DNA of 64,000 nt, taken from contig JAFEMH010001470.1 of the NCBI GenBank assembly GCA_022495995.1, forward strand, positions 62,001 through 126,000. Reading direction: 5' to 3'. The DNA is from Adenophora triphylla var. japonica. Lineage: Eukaryota; Streptophyta; Magnoliopsida; Asterales; Campanulaceae. Positions within the stretch are counted from its first letter, which is position 1. Every line of letters begins with the position of its first letter. The position numbers were made by a program, and so were the translations under genes. Below, piece by piece: positions 61,133-64,000 of this stretch. Below the pieces are notes generated by a model. The model was given only the letters and a program-made list of their open reading frames with translations, did not search any database and was not told the DNA's origin.

Positions 61133-61354
61133 TACAAATTAAAAAAATCAATTATGGCGCTCTAAAGAAACCAAGCCAAGACAAGTGAAGACAAGTGAGT
61201 ATTAAGATTTCAATATGTCATTAAGAATAAACGAGCTTGAGATTAACAATCAATCATCAAGCTTGGCTCATGCATCACAAGTTAATTGAACACAATCGGG
61301 TTGAGTCTGCTAGCAACACACGAGACAAATATTACACAAATTTTTATTTATATT

Positions 61355-61500
61355 TTTGATAACAACAACAACAATATTACCCCAGTGCCGCAAAGGCTCC
61401 CACCTACGGTGAGTAAAGGGGGTAGGATGTACGCGGCCTTTTGCCCCTGTATTAAAGCATATAAAGGCTATTTCTGGATGAATCAGGATAAAAATTGCGT
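61355..61500. repeat. SINE-like repeat fragment
   Basis: CCCCAGTGCCGCAAAGGCTC and GGGGGTAGGATGTACGCGGC are words I associate with plant SINE bodies, following a CAACAACAACAA tract. No tRNA boxes or target duplication identified, so this is tentative. Confidence 0.3.
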
Positions 61501-61689
61501 CGAAAATTGCATGATATGACTCTGCTACTTCATAACAGAGAAGCACAAATAGTTTAGTAAGCCATTTTGCTTTATTCCATAATATTCCCAAGCCAAAAAA
61601 ATAGTGAGTCTTTGGCTTCATAGGAAATAATGGAAATTTTTATTATTTTGATAGAAAAAGAAAAAATATTACACAAAATAATATATATA

Positions 61690-61970
61690 CTCCCTCCGTC
61701 CCACTATACTTGACACTTCTTTCCATTTTGGGCCGTCCCACTTCACTTGACACCTTTCAAAAATAACCAAGTTTTTATATTTTTATATTAATGGACCCCA
61801 CCACTCATTCTCTCTCTTCATTTTCCACCACTCAATTTATTCAACCAACACTACTATTTATTCCACTCATTCTCTCTCTTCATTTTCTACCACACATTTT
61901 CTTTATTTAATTGTTTCTTCTTAGTTCCCGTGCCCACTCCTTGGGTGTCAACTATAGTGGGACGGAGGGA

Positions 61971-61971
<1 letters not shown>
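61690..61971. mobile_element. Stowaway MITE
   Basis: CTCCCTCCGTCCC...GGGACGGAGGGAG with TA on both sides, 282 bp. It has inserted at the edge of a TA tract: a (TA)n microsatellite of about 48 bp follows (61972-62019). Confidence 0.93.
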
Positions 61972-62021
<50 letters not shown>

Positions 62022-62259
62022 AATTACAAAAACTCATATATTACACAAAATAATATAGGAGTTTTTTTAATTTGTATATTTTGTCCCGAACAGTCTTAGA
62101 GTCAAGTTGAGTCAACTAAGTTATCCCAAAATATTTCTCTTTCATGAAATAAAACAACTTACTATCTTGGTTTCTTACTATACTACCCTTTGATAGAATT
62201 GTAGACGAACTAGGAAACTACTCACGCTAAGGGAAGAGGAAAAAGTGCAATAGGAATGA

Positions 62260-63720
62260 TTTTGTGACAGCACGACCGTGCGTTGTAGCTCACACGGTCG
62301 TCCATTAGAAAAGCGAAAAAATTGAGTTTTTTTCTTAGCACGATCGTGCTGCAAAACAAGCACGACCGTGCTGGCGGCAGATCTGGATTTCCTTTTTTGC
62401 ATCGGATTCCTTTCTTGTGTAGTAAGTTTTCTTCTGGGACTTTGTTTTGTATCCTATAAATACCAAAGTGGCAGCCACAAATACTTGTAACACCATAATA
62501 TTATTGAGAATAATATAGACTTGGTAGCGCCCCCTGATTAGTTGATTTGTTTGACGAACCGGGTTAACAAATTGTGTTCTTGTGTGTGTGATTCGTTTCG
62601 TGTTCGTGTGTGTTCTTGTATCTTGATTGCTTTGGGGCCAATATTCCAACAACTGATATCAGAGAGCTTGGGTTATCAATCCAAGATCTAGAGATCGTTC
62701 TAGGGTTTATCTTTGGATCGTGGGGTGTTTGTGGGGACTTTGAAGAAGCTCGAGATGGGTAACAAGACATTGATAACAAACTATCAAGTATGAAAGACAA
62801 GGATAAAAGATTATCTTCATGGTAAAGATCTACATCTTTCATTTGGTGGCGAAACCAAACGATGTTGAGGACACGAAGTGGGCTGTTTTGGATCAGAAAG
62901 CGTTCGGTGTTGTGAGGCAAACTCTAGATGAGAGTGTGTTGCAAAATACGTTGTAGGCCAAGACAACAATCGATTTATTACAGATGTTGGCAAACATGTA
63001 TGAGATGTCATCGCCATCGAACAAGGCTCATCTGATAAGAAAATTGTTGAATTTGAAGATGGTGGAAGACGTGTTTGCAACTGTTCATATAAGTTCATTC
63101 AAAGCCATATTATGACTCAATTAACCTCAGTCGGTGTAACTAATGATGATGAGGTACAAGCCTTGATTGTACTGTCATCTTTATCGGATAGTTGGGATTG
63201 CCGGATAATTGGGAGACATCGGGGCTTGCACTATGCGTTTCAAATAGTAGGGGTGACGGATTAAAGTCCAAGGGTTTGAATAATAGGGACAAAAAGTTGG
63301 TCAAGTGCTACAACTGCAGGAAGAGGACAATTCGGGAAGGAATGTCCGGAGTCAGATGGGGAAGCGAATGCTGCTGAAAAGATCGCGGATGCATTAGTTT
63401 TGTGTGACAGCAGTTCGACAGAGTCGTGGATTCTAGATTCGGGCGCAACTTACCATTCGTGCAGTAATGCGGAAGGAATGGAGCATATACTCAAGGTGAT
63501 TTTGGGGTTTGTTATCTTGGAGATGACAATATGAGGGAAAGGGGGATATTTGAGTCAAGGTCGAATGGAACTGTTATATTATTGCTGGATGTGCGGTATG
63601 TTCCAGATTTGAAGTGGAATTTGATTTCTGTGGCGCGACGAGACGAAGAAGGCTATGTAGTTACCTTTGATAGTGCGGCATAGAAAATAACCCATGGAGC
63701 TAGCTTGGTAGCTTGGGGTT
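62260..63720 (+). pseudogene. Decayed relative of copia-2 (LTR end, PBS, gag-protease)
   Basis: An LTR-like segment up to 62651 has the TATA box TATAAATA (about 62454), GACTTGGTAGCGCCCCC and ACGAACCGGGTTAACAA shared with the copia-2 LTR, and three GCACGACCGTGCT-like repeats (62270-62375). A degenerate PBS (CTGATATCAGAGAG) follows. Gag pieces resemble copia-2 in order (SSPSNKAHLIRKLLNLKMVE, VTNDDEVQALIVLSSLSDSW), then a broken knuckle (KCYNC) and a protease WILDSGATYHSCSNAEGM. Many stops and frameshifts. It lies upstream of the CHR10 microexon. Confidence 0.82.
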
Positions 63721-63931
63721 GGATGAATCAATATGTTGGATCATTGGAGAATCAAATTGATTTCTAGGAGAGAGAAGAGAAGAGGAGAAGAGCGAGGAGA
63801 GAGAGGATAGGGGTGGAACGGCGCAAATGAAAGAAATAATGAGATAGGGTTTGCTAGAGTGGAGCGACTAGGTAAGAAAATTAATTAGGACATTTTTTTT
63901 AAGAAGAGAATTAGAGTTAGGGATTTCAAAT

Positions 63932-63976
<45 letters not shown>

Positions 63977-64000
63977 AAATTGTTACGGTCCAGAACCGTG
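63721..64000. other. Right edge, nothing recognised
   Basis: GA-rich sequence (63765-63860) and a TA microsatellite near 63938-63971. The upstream exons of CHR10 are not found here. Confidence 0.5.

Overview
This is nuclear DNA from a flowering plant, most likely a eudicot; nothing here fixes the species. The evidence is introns with GT/AG borders, plant-type LTR retrotransposons primed by initiator tRNA-Met and tRNA-Asp, many Stowaway MITEs (ends CTCCCTCCGTCCC, TA target duplications), CACTA transposons, and host genes of plant-only families. Most of the 64 kb is nested mobile DNA around two sets of host genes.

Host genes. (1) A small cluster of 2-oxoglutarate/Fe(II)-dependent dioxygenases related to AOP1: gene 1 (11774-21901, +, intact coding sequence but a transposon-swollen intron), gene 2 (38879-41751, +, compact and intact), and a minus-strand pseudogene (42161-42877) that lacks the iron-binding middle exon. 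(2) A minus-strand SNF2 ATPase with a C-terminal macro domain, orthologous to Arabidopsis CHR10/ASG3 (ALC1-like). Its exons from 60301 down to 44350 join in one open frame of 814 residues starting at the Walker A motif; the N-terminal exons lie beyond the right edge.

Layout. 1-3888: minus-strand Athila-like Ty3/gypsy element (gag-protease, PBS, 1238-bp LTR) running off the left edge. 4293-9422: CACTA-1, with TCA duplications and a 2.7-kb telomere-like array. 9990-11731: a Stowaway, then a 1445-bp near-palindromic MULE-like hairpin ending 42 bp before the start codon of gene 1. Intron 2 of gene 1 (8.6 kb) holds a Ty1/copia element (13197-19701) and a minus-strand non-autonomous LTR element (about 19774-21650) carrying a MOS11-like gene fragment. 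22540-36453: a decayed CACTA element (CACTA-3) with a captured HyPRP exon, an inverted duplication of an NSE4 fragment, an intact inserted CACTA-2 (24867-31896; telomere-like tract plus 19 copies of a 166-bp satellite), and remnants of its own TNPD- and TNPA-type transposase genes. 36529-37907: a small LTR element with TA...TA termini. 42964-43406: a tRNA-type SINE. The CHR10 introns hold Tourist-, MULE-, hAT- and Stowaway-type elements and a 2.8-kb copia element encoding only Gag and protease. A decayed relative of that copia element lies at 62260-63720.

How the parts interact. The dioxygenase cluster has been remodelled by transposons in its promoter, in an intron up to a splice site, and between the genes. 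CHR10 keeps an uninterrupted reading frame despite intron load. The most unusual local structures are the NSE4-derived hairpin inside a CACTA element, the hairpin transposon in the gene 1 promoter, the paired telomere-like CACTA elements, and similar GC-rich modules in unrelated LTRs.
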